From Chitinophaga oryziterrae (lineage in GTDB: Bacteria; Bacteroidota; Bacteroidia; Chitinophagales; Chitinophagaceae): 64,000 nucleotides of DNA. Both the position numbers and the translations under genes were made by a program. This document shows positions 63,837 through 64,000 of this stretch, one piece after another (positions within the stretch are counted from its first letter, which is position 1; each line of letters starts with the position of its first letter). Location of the stretch: contig NZ_WRXO01000001.1 of assembly GCF_009758125.1 (NCBI RefSeq), positions 1,674,001-1,738,000 of the forward strand, written 5' to 3'. The notes under the pieces were generated by a model. It worked only from the letters and a program-made list of their open reading frames with translations, ran no database searches and had not been told where the DNA came from.

Positions 63837-64000
63837 CCTTCGTGCCGGGGTAGTGTTGCCGCTTAATCCCCAGTTTTTTCATTTTAGATTCCAGGGTAGT
63901 GGGAGGAATGCCCAGTGCCTGGGCGGCCCCTTTTGCGCCGCTTACCCTGCCATTACACTTCGCCAGTACATAGAGGATGTACTCTTTTTCATGCTCTTCC
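63832..64000 (-). CDS. Sigma-54-dependent activator, C-terminal part only
   Basis: The minus strand encodes EEHEKEYILYVLAKCNGRVS, then GAKGAAQALGIPPTTLESKM and KKLGIKRQHYPGTKE before the stop at 63832. This is the end of the AAA+ protein and its Fis-type helix-turn-helix, closely similar to the tails of the activators at 29304 and 31184. The rest of the gene lies beyond the right edge. Confidence 0.8.
   Translation of the reverse strand, partial: EEHEKEYILYVLAKCNGRVSGAKGAAQALGIPPTTLESKMKKLGIKRQHYPGTKE

Noticed and set aside
1-64000. CRISPR arrays, tRNA or rRNA genes, prophage or complete insertion sequences
   Set aside because: No regularly spaced repeats, cloverleaf-like sequences, integrase or transposase genes were recognised by reading; short tRNA genes could still be missed without a search tool.

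Overview
The window reads as chromosomal DNA of a Bacteroidota member, most likely a Chitinophaga-like member of the Chitinophagaceae. The signs are a SusC/SusD pair driven by an ECF sigma/FecR couple, TlpA-type thioredoxins with DUF4369-like N-termini, a CzcA-TolC fusion, TPR-type HisKA_2 sensor kinases, promoters with the TAnnTTTG -7 element, and starts without strong Shine-Dalgarno sequences. No rRNA, tRNA, CRISPR array, phage or complete insertion sequence was seen. Taxonomy is inferred from gene content only.

Layout: 0.3-11.9 kb (minus strand) is one nutrient-uptake locus, sigma factor > FecR > SusC > SusD > lipoprotein > two thioredoxin-like proteins > trypsin-like protease. About 12.0-12.1 kb holds two short decayed gene starts. 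12.2-14.6 kb is a MacB/FtsX-type permease. 15.0-19.2 kb (plus) is a compact four-gene operon (class III aminotransferase, zinc dehydrogenase, HAD phosphatase, MFS exporter) whose logic resembles azasugar/aminopolyol biosynthesis. 19.2-25.1 kb is a heavy-metal RND efflux set with an RND-outer membrane channel fusion. 25-29 kb holds DinB and DUF1349 proteins and three consecutive alpha/beta hydrolases.

29-35 kb carries two sigma-54-type activators; one is a response regulator in an operon Dps > TPR sensor kinase > regulator. A third activator of the same type is cut by the right edge. Near each lies a dyad TWACG-N6-CGTWA (one half-site is degenerate in one copy), centred 63-65 bp upstream of a GG-N10-G element. 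I infer an undescribed sigma-54 regulon built on these sites. 35.5-39.1 kb is DNA repair: a Fpg/Nei-type glycosylase without zinc-finger cysteines, and DNA ligase D.

39.2-45.5 kb is mixed: a thioredoxin-like protein lacking both catalytic cysteines, an AraC/SDR pair, and two unknown genes between two diverged ~150 bp repeats, one with a perfect 24 bp inverted repeat. 45.6-49.1 kb is acetate kinase plus phosphoketolase. 49.6-55.0 kb is a complete multidrug RND efflux operon, followed by a Na+/H+ antiporter. 56.8-64.0 kb holds a hybrid sensor kinase, RluF-type pseudouridine synthase, a GH51 arabinofuranosidase with a Tat-like leader, a YwbE/CbpA/CbpM chaperone cluster, an AraC regulator and the partial third sigma-54 activator.
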